Positions 21,619-29,723 of a stretch of 42,875 nucleotides of DNA are shown one piece after another (position 1 is the first letter of the stretch; each line of letters starts with the position of its first letter). The stretch is from Leptolinea tardivitalis (GTDB lineage Bacteria > Chloroflexota > Anaerolineae > Anaerolineales > Anaerolineaceae). The notes under the pieces are model-generated. The model was not told the origin of the DNA. It saw only the letters and a list, made by a program, of their open reading frames with translations, and searched no databases. Made by a program: the position numbers and the translations under genes. The stretch spans positions 1 to 42,875 of the forward strand of contig NZ_BBYA01000013.1 of the NCBI RefSeq assembly GCF_001050275.1, read 5' to 3'.

Positions 21619-23139
21619 ATGGCCACTCCAATTCTGGAAATGAAAGGCATTACCAAGGAGTTTCCGGGCGTTAAAGCGTTAAGCAACGTTAGTTTTCAGG
21701 TAGCTGAAAACGAGATTCACTGCCTTGTCGGTGAAAATGGAGCCGGGAAATCTACCCTGATGAAAGTTTTAAGTGGAGTTTATCCGCATGGTACTTATAC
21801 CGGCGAGATCCTCTTCAATGGAAAAGAACAGAAATTCGGTGGTATTGCCGATAGTGAAAAGGCCGGAATTGCCATTATCTATCAGGAAATGGCACTTGTT
21901 CCGGAAATGACCGTTTATGAAAACATCTTCCTTGGTCACGAGATCGGCAATGGGACTGTAATTGACTGGGATGAAACCATTAAACAGGCTGGCGATATGC
22001 TCAAACGCGTTCGCCTCGATGTAAATCCGGCAACCAAGGTGAAAGACCTGGGAGTGGGGAAGCAGCAACTCGTTGAGATTGCCAAAGCCTTAAGCAAAAA
22101 TGTCAAATTACTGATCCTGGATGAACCAACCTCTGCCTTGAATGAAGATGATTGTGAGAACCTCTTTAAGCTTCTCCGTGAATTAAAACAACATGGGGTA
22201 ACCTGCGTTCTTATATCTCATAAATTAAAAGAAGTGATTGGCATTGCAGATACGGTCACCGTGTTACGTGACGGAAAAACGATCTGCACCCTCGATGCAA
22301 AAGCCGGGGAAGTCAGTGAAAGTATATTGATCAAACACATGGTAGGCCGTGAAATCAATAACGTCTACCCGCCGAAAGACCATAAACCATCGAATGAGGT
22401 TGTGCTTGAAGTAAAGAACTGGTCTGCCTATAACACCGTCCTCGGACGGACCATCCTGAAAGATGTCAATTTCTATGTGAAAAAAGGTGAAGTTGTCGGT
22501 TTCGCCGGTCTGATGGGTTCGGGTCGGACAGAACTGGCACTGAGCATATTTGGCAATCCAGATCATTATCGGATTAGCGGTGAATTGTTTCTCAACGGAA
22601 AAAAACGGACCTTCCATAACCCGCAGGAAGCAATTGACGCCAAGATCGCTTATGTGACGGAAGACCGCAAGACTGACGGTCTGATACTCATACAGGATGT
22701 AAAACAAAACATCACCCTGGCAAATTTGCACGAAATTGCCAACAACGGAGTGGTAGACAACAACGCCGAAGTCAAGGTAGCCACCGGTTACCGGGGTGAG
22801 CTGAACATTAAAACGCCTACCATCGAGCAGAAAGTTGGCAACCTGAGCGGCGGTAATCAGCAGAAGGTTTCACTGGGGAAATGGCTGTTCGTCAAACCGA
22901 ATGTGCTCATACTGGATGAACCCACCCGCGGTATTGATGTAGGCGCAAAATATGAAATCTACACCATCATGACCCGGTTGGTGAAGCAGGGCATGAGCAT
23001 CATCATGATTTCATCAGAATTGCTGGAAGTACTGGGAATGAGCGACCGCATCTATGTCCTTTCCTCCGGAAGAATCACGGGTGAGTTGCCGATTGAGGAA
23101 GCGACCCAGGAAAAAATTATGAAATTGGCAACGGATTAA
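21619..23139 (+). CDS. mmsA: Multiple-monosaccharide ABC transporter ATPase (MmsA/GguA-like)
   Basis: 506 aa with two ABC domains, as usual for this family. The first has Walker A GENGAGKST, signature-like LGVGKQQLVEIAKAL and Walker B LLILDEPTSAL. The second has the degenerate GLMGSGRTELALS at the Walker A position, the signature LSGGNQQKVSLGKWL and VLILDEPTRGIDVGAKYEIY. It powers uptake of pentoses or hexoses delivered by the upstream binding protein. The start at MATPILEMKG follows CTGGAGCATAT. The permease gene begins 12 bases after its stop, so these two are co-translated. Confidence 0.93.
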   Translation: MATPILEMKGITKEFPGVKALSNVSFQVAENEIHCLVGENGAGKSTLMKVLSGVYPHGTYTGEILFNGKEQKFGGIADSEKAGIAIIYQEMALVPEMTVYENIFLGHEIGNGTVIDWDETIKQAGDMLKRVRLDVNPATKVKDLGVGKQQLVEIAKALSKNVKLLILDEPTSALNEDDCENLFKLLRELKQHGVTCVLISHKLKEVIGIADTVTVLRDGKTICTLDAKAGEVSESILIKHMVGREINNVYPPKDHKPSNEVVLEVKNWSAYNTVLGRTILKDVNFYVKKGEVVGFAGLMGSGRTELALSIFGNPDHYRISGELFLNGKKRTFHNPQEAIDAKIAYVTEDRKTDGLILIQDVKQNITLANLHEIANNGVVDNNAEVKVATGYRGELNIKTPTIEQKVGNLSGGNQQKVSLGKWLFVKPNVLILDEPTRGIDVGAKYEIYTIMTRLVKQGMSIIMISSELLEVLGMSDRIYVLSSGRITGELPIEEATQEKIMKLATD

Positions 23140-23150
23140 GGAGGACCGCC

Positions 23151-24332
23151 ATGTCTTTTGGAGCAAATCTTAAGAAAGTATTTTCGCAGAACATCCGCGA
23201 ATATGGAATGTATATCGCCCTGTTCGTGATCATGGCGATCTTTGCCGTCACGACCAAAGGCACGTTCATTTCCGCCCGCAATATCAGCAACCTGGTCAAC
23301 CAGATGGGATACATTGCCGTTCTGGCTGTGGGTATGATGCTGGTCATTGTAGCCCGGCAGATTGACCTTTCCGTCGGTTTTCTGGCTGGTTTCCTGGGGG
23401 CTGTGGCGGCCATCGCCATGACCCAGTGGAATTTACCCGTCTTTATTGTCATTCCGATGATTCTTGTCTTCGGTATTCTGGCCGGGTTGTTGACCGGTTT
23501 CATGGTTGCCCAGTTGAAGATTCCCGCTTTTGTGGCTTCCATGGCTGGATGGCTGGCTTACCGCGGATTGATCCTTCTGGTTACCGAAGCCACCGGTACC
23601 ATCATCATTCCCGATGAAACCTTCAATGCCATCGGGAACGGATTTATCCCAGATTTCGGCGGTTCCTTCCTGCCGGGAATTCACAAGGTTTCCCTGCTCA
23701 TCGGAATCATTGCCATCGTGGCATTCATCTACAACGAAATCCGCAGCCGCAATAAGAAACAGGCCTACGGGTTTGAGGTACTGCCCACCGAAATGTTCAT
23801 CATGAAACTGGTGATCATTTCGCTGTTGGTGGGAACCATCTCCTGGATTCTGGCCTCCTACCAGGGCTTTTCCTGGACACTGGTGATCGTGCTCATTGTG
23901 GCGGGAGTATATGATTTTGTGGCCAATAAAACCATTATCGGCCGCCATATCTATGCCGTTGGCGGCAATCCTGAAGCCGCTGAATTGAGCGGAATCTCCG
24001 TCAGTAAGATCCTCTACCTGGTATTTGGTTCCATGGGTATGCTGGCGGCACTCTCCGGTATTCTGTTTGCCTCACGCCTGAAATCTGCCACCACCACAGC
24101 CGGCAACCTGTTCGAAATGGATGCCATCGCCGCCTGTTATATCGGCGGTGTATCGGCGGCTGGCGGTGTCGGCAAGATCATGGGTGCCATCATTGGCGCC
24201 CTGGTGATGATGTCACTTCAGAACGGTATGCAGCTAATGGGTACCGGCATCTCGCTGCAGTATGTGATCAGAGGTCTTGTGTTGACGGCAGCTGTGATCT
24301 TTGATGTAGCCACCCGCAACCGCGCCAAATGA
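23151..24332 (+). CDS. mmsB: Multiple-monosaccharide ABC transporter permease (MmsB/GguB-like)
   Basis: 393 aa with about ten membrane segments. NLVNQMGYIAVLAVGMMLVIVARQIDLSVG, AVGGNPEAAELSGISV and ACYIGGVSAAGGVGKIMGAIIGALVM are hallmarks of the BPD_transp_2 sugar permeases, and the length (near 400 rather than 330) fits the GguB/MmsB group. It forms the homodimeric membrane channel of the transporter. RBS AAGGAGGACCGCC. It is the last gene of the operon. Confidence 0.93.
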   Translation: MSFGANLKKVFSQNIREYGMYIALFVIMAIFAVTTKGTFISARNISNLVNQMGYIAVLAVGMMLVIVARQIDLSVGFLAGFLGAVAAIAMTQWNLPVFIVIPMILVFGILAGLLTGFMVAQLKIPAFVASMAGWLAYRGLILLVTEATGTIIIPDETFNAIGNGFIPDFGGSFLPGIHKVSLLIGIIAIVAFIYNEIRSRNKKQAYGFEVLPTEMFIMKLVIISLLVGTISWILASYQGFSWTLVIVLIVAGVYDFVANKTIIGRHIYAVGGNPEAAELSGISVSKILYLVFGSMGMLAALSGILFASRLKSATTTAGNLFEMDAIAACYIGGVSAAGGVGKIMGAIIGALVMMSLQNGMQLMGTGISLQYVIRGLVLTAAVIFDVATRNRAK

Positions 24333-24356
24333 TACTTTCTTAACCCGTTTCACCAG

Positions 24357-24388
24357 ACTCCCCTTTCCATTCGGATAGGGGAGTTTTT
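24357..24388 (+). terminator. Intrinsic terminator of the sugar-transport operon
   Basis: ACTCCCCT and AGGGGAGT pair around a 12-base loop and run into TTTTT, 25 bases after the permease stop. Confidence 0.9.
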
Positions 24389-24506
24389 CGTTTGGTTAAT
24401 CGTTTGTTCGTCATGGCATTTTGATTCATTAATCCTTTGTTGATCGATGGTTAAACCGGTTTTGATATGCTAAAAACATTGATTGATATCAAGTATGGGA
24501 GATCGC

Positions 24507-25547
24507 ATGACTACCGGTAAAAAATCCAGAATACTTTGCATTGGCGGTTCTCTTAACCAGACGATGATTGTGCACAAAATTGCCGCCTGCATGCCTGAAG
24601 CCGAATGCTGGTTCACCCCTTTCTTTGCAGAAGGGTTGGAATGGTATCTGCAAAAATTCGGTTTACTCGACCATACAATTATGGGAGGAGCGCATCGCAG
24701 GGCCACAATGGAATACCTGACTGACCATCATCTTCCTGTGGATGAAGGCGGCCAGAATGGTTTCTATGATCTGGTGATCACCTGTACTGATTTGATTGTA
24801 CAGCCGTCTCTCCGACACTCTCGTATTGTTCTTGTACAGGAAGGAATCACAGAAGAAGAAGGTCTGATATACCCACTGGTGCAGAAAAAGATCCTGCCAC
24901 GGGTATTTGCCAACACGGCCGCCACAGGATTATCAGATGTGTATGAAAAATTTTGTGTAGCTTCACCAGGATACCGGTCACTGTTTATCCGTAAAGGCGT
25001 GAAACCCGAAAAAATTGTGGTTACCGGAATTCCCAATTTTGATCATGCCGATGCGTATCGGAAAAACAACTTTCCTTACCGGCAGTATGTGCTGGTGGCC
25101 ACATCGAGCATCCGGGAGACGTTTGGTCAGGATGATCGCATGTCATTTCTACAACAAACCCGACAAATTGTTGGAAACCTTCCGGTCATTTTCAAGCTCC
25201 ACCCAAATGAAGACCAGGCAAGAGCCGAAAGGGAAATTCGTCAGGTTTTTCCAGGCAGTCTCATTTTCCATGAGGGAAATTTGCACGAAATGATCGCCAA
25301 TTGCGAAATTTTTGTGGCGCAGAACACCTCGGCTGTGTATACGGCGGCGGCTTTGAGAAAGAAAACATATTCGTATATATCGTCAAAAAAGATCAAGCGG
25401 CTGATGCCAATACAAAATGGCGGTACGTCAGCACAACACATTGCGGAGGTGTGTCGACATGTACTTAACACACCTCCGCATAATGACCGGCTGCCCGTGA
25501 TAATGCAGCGGCGTTCCTTGTTGTGGAACTGGCTGGCAGGGAGTTGA
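24507..25547 (+). CDS. GT-B-like glycosyl/glycerophosphotransferase-fold protein
   Basis: 346 aa, soluble. An N-terminal Rossmann-like opening (SRILCIGGSLNQTMIVHKIAACMPEAECWF) and a C-terminal half with the pattern of CDP-glycerol glycerophosphotransferase and capsule-type GT-B enzymes: VIFKLHPNEDQARAE, then IFHEGNLHEMIANCEIFVAQNTSAVYTAAALRKKTYSY. That block usually binds the nucleotide-linked donor. It is isolated from other glycan genes, so the acceptor is unknown. I chose the ATG at 24507 with GGGAG eight bases upstream; an ATG at 24495 is also possible. Confidence 0.65.
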   Translation: MTTGKKSRILCIGGSLNQTMIVHKIAACMPEAECWFTPFFAEGLEWYLQKFGLLDHTIMGGAHRRATMEYLTDHHLPVDEGGQNGFYDLVITCTDLIVQPSLRHSRIVLVQEGITEEEGLIYPLVQKKILPRVFANTAATGLSDVYEKFCVASPGYRSLFIRKGVKPEKIVVTGIPNFDHADAYRKNNFPYRQYVLVATSSIRETFGQDDRMSFLQQTRQIVGNLPVIFKLHPNEDQARAEREIRQVFPGSLIFHEGNLHEMIANCEIFVAQNTSAVYTAAALRKKTYSYISSKKIKRLMPIQNGGTSAQHIAEVCRHVLNTPPHNDRLPVIMQRRSLLWNWLAGS

Positions 25548-25549
25548 CT

Positions 25550-25789
25550 CTATTGCCGGTTGTTCAGCCAGCCCAATACACCCATGAATACCAGAGCGGG
25601 AGCAATAACCAGAAAAGCCAGACCCATCCAGATGGGATCAAAACCGGCCTGTCCGCGGGTAAAAGCGGAATAGAGCAGCAGCACCAGGTTGCGTAAAAGT
25701 ACACCAGCAGCAAACAACGCCACGCCGCAAATTACCAGAATCAACCCAAATCGGTTGCCCGCAGAGTTCTTTTTTTCATGAGATGTCAT
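25550..25789 (-). CDS. Small membrane protein paired with an XRE regulator
   Basis: 79 aa with two hydrophobic helices (FGLILVICGVALFAAGVLLRNLVLLLYSAF and WMGLAFLVIAPALVFMGVLGWL). The start at MTSHEKKN follows AGGAACAAGAAA and overlaps the 3' end of the regulator gene by 14 bases, so the pair form an operon. Small membrane proteins of this sort often accompany YozG-like XRE regulators in Chloroflexota and Firmicutes; their role is unknown. Confidence 0.7.
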   Translation of the reverse strand: MTSHEKKNSAGNRFGLILVICGVALFAAGVLLRNLVLLLYSAFTRGQAGFDPIWMGLAFLVIAPALVFMGVLGWLNNRQ

Positions 25790-25991
25790 TTTCTTGTTCC
25801 TCTTCATAGATAAAAATTGATTCGATTGGCTGATCAAACAACCTCGCAAGGCGGAAGGCCAATATGATGGACGGATTGTATCGGCCGTTTTCCAGCGAAA
25901 TGATCGTCTGTCTGCTTACGTCCACCCGGTCTGCCAGCTCTTGCTGGGTAAGTCCAGCCTGGTTCCGCAGTTGTTCCAGAATGTTTTTCAT
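25776..25991 (-). CDS. XRE-family transcriptional regulator (YozG-like)
   Basis: 71 aa, a single HTH_3 domain: MKNILEQLRNQAGLTQQELADRVDVSRQTIISLENGRYNPSIILAFRLARLFDQPIESIF, with the SRQTI and ENGRYNPS segments typical of this short family. RBS AAAGGAGAAT. A perfect 18-bp palindrome lies between its promoter and start codon, which implies negative autoregulation. It is co-transcribed with the downstream membrane protein. Confidence 0.9.
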   Translation of the reverse strand: MKNILEQLRNQAGLTQQELADRVDVSRQTIISLENGRYNPSIILAFRLARLFDQPIESIFIYEEEQENDIS

Positions 25992-26000
25992 ATTCTCCTT

Positions 26001-26048
26001 TGTAAAGCGCGCTTTACATTAGTATACCGATAAACAGAAAAATGTCAA
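26001..26048 (-). promoter_or_regulatory. Promoter and 18-bp operator palindrome of the XRE operon
   Basis: Reading leftwards, TTGACA (26048-26043), 16 bases, TATACT (26026-26021), then the perfect palindrome TGTAAAGCGCGCTTTACA (26001-26018) at the expected transcription start. The AAAGGAG ribosome site begins right after it. Confidence 0.85.
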
Positions 26049-26131
26049 GCTAACTTTACAATCTGTCCACTTTTCTATATTAGAATGAGGGCACTGGCAA
26101 AAAGAACCGGTAGTCAAGCAGACAGAGGGAT

Positions 26132-27784
26132 ATGGAATTGAAGAAAAAAGAGACTATCGCATCCATTGGTTTTTTGATACTTGTGCCCTTGATAGCCCAT
26201 GTTTTATTTTCTCCCCTGGGTTTCAACCCAACAGATGACGGATTTACTCTTGCCTATAGCCGCCGAATACTCGAAGGGCAGATACCCCATCGAGACTTCA
26301 TAATTATCCGCCCCTTCCTCTCGCCGTTGATCCACACCCCCATTGTTTTGTTTGGCGGTGACTATACCTACCTGTTATCCCGGTTTTTTGTCTGGTTTCA
26401 ATTTGCCTTCATTTCCTGGACGTGGGTTTCACTGCTGGAAAAATGGGTTGTTAAACAACCTTTTCTGCCCGTAGAAAAAATATCCATGGCATTGATTTCA
26501 TTCGCTGCCTCGGCACATACGTTTCCGATTATGGCCTGGCATACGATTGATGGACTGTTCTTAATGGCCATTGGACTGGTCTTTTGTATGGCCGAGAGTC
26601 CCTCTAAAAAAACCCTTGGTTATTTTATTATTGGCCTCGCCTATTTATGCAAACAGAGTTTCATTTTTCTGGCACCCGGCACGATATTCATACTGGGAGA
26701 TTGGAAGAAAATTAAGTATTGGCTGGCCATCCTGATGCCCGGATTACTTTATGTGTTATTCCTGTCACTGACCCAGGCACTGCCTGATGCATTTGTGCAA
26801 TTGTTGTCTCATAAGAATTCCTTTTTTAGTGTCATAGCATGTTATTTAAACTGGGTAACTTTTTCAGGTGCGATTATCAGCGCCTTTTCTGCTCATTTGA
26901 TAGCAGGCAAGGAAAATCAAAAGTCTTTAATAAAAACCGATACCAAAAAATTCGTTGGTCTGTTGTTGCTTTCTTTTATTCCAATGATGATTACTTCCAT
27001 GTCCTTTTTCTATCCAATTCTTATGGTTGCTGTTTCGTTTGGCATTTTTGGAATGGTTCTTGGTGTTGTTTTATATTTCATCATAAAACAATATGATAAT
27101 TTTAAAAACGAAATTCAAATCTTTCTTATTGTTTTACTGATGGCATGGTGTTCATCTATTTCACTAGGGGTCAACAATCCCATTCTGGTTTTAGGACAAA
27201 TGTTGGTGTCGCTTTTTGCCTTTACATATCCGTATTTTAAAAGACAGCTCAGGGAACTCTCTGATAAACCAATTTATGCTGCTTCATTAGCGTGCCTGAC
27301 AGTCACCATATTTCTTTCATTTACATCGGCTCGATTTCACATTATCTATCGAGAACAAGACAGTTCAAAACTTACGTATAGCGTAGACTCGGTTTTGCCT
27401 GGAGGAAAAGGAATACGAACAAATGGAAATACATACTCATTCTTGTATGATATGAACAGGGCAATTCGTATATCCAGGGAAATGGGTAAAGGCTATGTTA
27501 TTCTTCCTGATTGCGCTGGTTATTGGGTAAAATCGCCAGAAAGTAATCCATTATCTATAGATTGGGCACTTAGTAATGAATTGAGTTCGCCAGAATTAAT
27601 TAATAGAGTCAATAATGAGATTGAAATGTTAAGGAATAAGGATATTTTTATTGTCCAAAAAGTGAAAGCTGATTATCTGGCGGATGAATTTTATCCAATG
27701 GGAACAGGAAACGCGGTTGTAAACTACGTCCGCGACAATTTTTCAAAAATTAGAGAGACATCTTATTTTGAACTCTATCAATAA
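26132..27784 (+). CDS. GT-C-type membrane glycosyltransferase-like protein
   Basis: 550 aa with about eleven membrane helices. After the first helix comes NPTDDGFTLAYSRRILEGQIPHRDFIIIRPF. This acidic DD pair in the first external loop, then HRDF, is the catalytic-loop pattern of PMT/ArnT-like GT-C enzymes that use lipid-linked sugars. A soluble C-terminal region of about 150 residues follows the last helix (from FLSFTSARFHIIYREQDSS). RBS GAGGGAT. It is single, with no neighbouring polysaccharide genes. Acceptor and sugar are unknown. The 3' half is more AT-rich than the surroundings. Confidence 0.7.
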   Translation: MELKKKETIASIGFLILVPLIAHVLFSPLGFNPTDDGFTLAYSRRILEGQIPHRDFIIIRPFLSPLIHTPIVLFGGDYTYLLSRFFVWFQFAFISWTWVSLLEKWVVKQPFLPVEKISMALISFAASAHTFPIMAWHTIDGLFLMAIGLVFCMAESPSKKTLGYFIIGLAYLCKQSFIFLAPGTIFILGDWKKIKYWLAILMPGLLYVLFLSLTQALPDAFVQLLSHKNSFFSVIACYLNWVTFSGAIISAFSAHLIAGKENQKSLIKTDTKKFVGLLLLSFIPMMITSMSFFYPILMVAVSFGIFGMVLGVVLYFIIKQYDNFKNEIQIFLIVLLMAWCSSISLGVNNPILVLGQMLVSLFAFTYPYFKRQLRELSDKPIYAASLACLTVTIFLSFTSARFHIIYREQDSSKLTYSVDSVLPGGKGIRTNGNTYSFLYDMNRAIRISREMGKGYVILPDCAGYWVKSPESNPLSIDWALSNELSSPELINRVNNEIEMLRNKDIFIVQKVKADYLADEFYPMGTGNAVVNYVRDNFSKIRETSYFELYQ

Positions 27785-27975
27785 AACCGCGGTTTTTAAT
27801 AAAGTCTATGTGAAATTGATACACTATCTGAAAGAATCCTATCAGTCCCTAAAAAAAAAGAAATTTCCACTGGTAGATATACCGCTATCCCGAACAGACT
27901 TGCTTCATTTGAATCTATTACGAATAATTTAAAAATAATCTGCCCCATTCTTTAACCGGCAGGAGTGACTTAACC

Positions 27976-28977
27976 TTATTTTTCATCCAGGATAGCCCGG
28001 GCAAGGTCTTCATCAACGAATAAATCTGTGATAACTCCGCCGCGCAGCAGACTTGCTGTGGCAGTCGCTTTCTGAGAGCCTCCGGCGGCCAGTAGAACAT
28101 GCTCTGCCTTCTTGATCTGATTGGCCGAAACGGCCATCATCCGCTGATAGATCGGGTGATCCAAAAACTGGCCGTTCTGATCAAAGTAATGCGCATATAC
28201 ATCACCTGCGCCGCCGACCTTTATAAACTGCTGCATGGTTTCTTCGTCGATATAAATATTCTCACCGGTGATGGGCGGCAGGGTGCCGATACTGGTGACT
28301 ATATGAGTCAGTCTGTTCCACAGGGTGACGACAGGGAGGATGGTTGGGTCATTCATCAGCAACTGACAGGTTTGCGCCGATCCAGTGATCATGGGAGCCA
28401 GCAAATAATGCGGTTTACCATTGAACACACCGGCGATTTTCTGTACCTGCTGGTTCACCTGTGAATAGGTTCCGGCCAGGGTATCGGCTGTTTCCCCAAC
28501 CAGTGCCACTACGTCGACCGAACGGCTGCGGCCGGGAACCAGTTGATCGGCCAATTCAGCCATGGTGCGTCCGTATCCAACACCCAGGCAGTCACCATCC
28601 TTCAATGTCGCCTCAAGGTGACGAGCCAGCGCGGCAGCAATGGCCCGGCGGGTGAGGGCGGCGGAATTATGTGATCCGGGCACTACGACAACCTGTTTCA
28701 ATCCGGCCTTTTTCTTGATTTGATCAGCCAGTTCATCGCAGGAATTCTGCGGATTGAACACCTCAATTCGGACGATGCCTAATTCACGGGCTTTCTTTAA
28801 ATACAGGGCGATCAGTGAGCGGGATACTCCCATAGTCTCAGCAATTTCCTGCTGAGAAAGGTTTCGTTCATAATACATATGCGCCACTTGAACCAGAGTA
28901 GCTGTCAAATTTTGATTTGAAGTTTCCATCATAATTTGCGTCATCATTCCGGGTGATCTATGGTTACTTAAAACCAT
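27976..28977 (-). CDS. SorC/DeoR-type transcriptional regulator
   Basis: 333 aa. An N-terminal HTH (LVQVAHMYYERNLSQQEIAETMGVSRSLIALYLKKARELGIVRIEV) is followed by a SorC sugar-binding domain (CDELADQIKKKAGLKQVVVVPG, DGDCLGVGYGRTMAELAD, VVALVGETADTLAGTYSQVNQQ, VSANQIKKAEHVLLAAGGSQKATATASLLRGGVITDLFVDEDLA). Members sense phosphosugars. The start is uncertain: I use the ATG after AGGCGGGTACA, but MMTQIMMETS at 28947 is equally possible. The genes it controls are not adjacent except for the pseudogene upstream, which may be a lost target. Confidence 0.85.
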   Translation of the reverse strand: MVLSNHRSPGMMTQIMMETSNQNLTATLVQVAHMYYERNLSQQEIAETMGVSRSLIALYLKKARELGIVRIEVFNPQNSCDELADQIKKKAGLKQVVVVPGSHNSAALTRRAIAAALARHLEATLKDGDCLGVGYGRTMAELADQLVPGRSRSVDVVALVGETADTLAGTYSQVNQQVQKIAGVFNGKPHYLLAPMITGSAQTCQLLMNDPTILPVVTLWNRLTHIVTSIGTLPPITGENIYIDEETMQQFIKVGGAGDVYAHYFDQNGQFLDHPIYQRMMAVSANQIKKAEHVLLAAGGSQKATATASLLRGGVITDLFVDEDLARAILDEK

Positions 28978-29280
28978 TGTACCCGCCTTGAAGCGGTTGA
29001 TGTTCGGCTCGATAATAAATTGACACAAACTGGCATTTTTGTTAGTTTTCAGATATAAAAATGGGGTTTCATCCCAGTTTATTATGCCGATTCTATGTTT
29101 TTTTGAATGCGGTATTTCTGGATTCTATGTACAGATAACAAAGGTAGTTCGTAACGTATAAATAAAAGTGAGATGTGAAAAGGTGCACCTCAAATTAAGG
29201 GCTATCGAAATGACCCCTGAATGTATGCAGAATCTTGAAGATCAAAATCTCATTCTGTGCCTGGCTCCCGGTTGATTTGC
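28978..29280. other. Gene-free stretch upstream of the SorC gene
   Basis: This region is AT-rich and must carry the promoter of the SorC regulator. I see no coding frame, no strong hairpin and no confident -35/-10 pair. It separates the regulator from the decayed gene on the other strand. Confidence 0.4.
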
Positions 29281-29723
29281 CCCACCGTGCATGACGATGA
29301 ACCGCATCCCAACGAGGTTTAGCGGTCTTCCCCTGAGTTCGGACCGCATCAACTGATTGCATGCAATCTGAATACCACCGAGGAAGTCAAGAACTTTGTG
29401 TATCATCCCAATCGCGAAGGATTCTTATTGATCGGAGATCCAGAATCCAAACCGGCTTATTTGATCATCTCACGATGTAAGAAAGTGGAATTTAAGGCGA
29501 GGGCTATCAGCGGGCAGCAGACACCTGATGACCTGGTTGCTATGCGGATGAAATTTATCGTTCCAGGGTCAGCTTTTTCACCAAGAATGCGTATATCACG
29601 CACGGTGAGGTGACAACGAAATCCGTTGGACAGCCAGCCACGTTCTTCGTCACAGAATCTGCCAATAGAAAAGGCAAACCGCTCAACCTGGGTGGTAATA
29701 ACTGGGAAGTGGGCGAAGGCTAG
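29281..29723 (+). pseudogene. Decayed gene fragment of unknown family
   Basis: Protein-like sequence runs in one frame with an in-frame TAG at 29320: PTVHDDEPHPNEV, stop, then GPHQLIACNLNTTEEVKNFVYHPNREGFLLIGDPES and on to MKFIVPG near 29569. It then shifts by one base and continues SFFTKNAYITHGEVTTKS... to NNWEVGEG and a stop at 29721-29723. No start codon or ribosome site is visible, and further stops lie upstream. It looks like the C-terminal remnant of a larger enzyme. I do not recognise the family; its place upstream of a SorC regulator hints at sugar metabolism, which is only inference. Confidence 0.6.
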
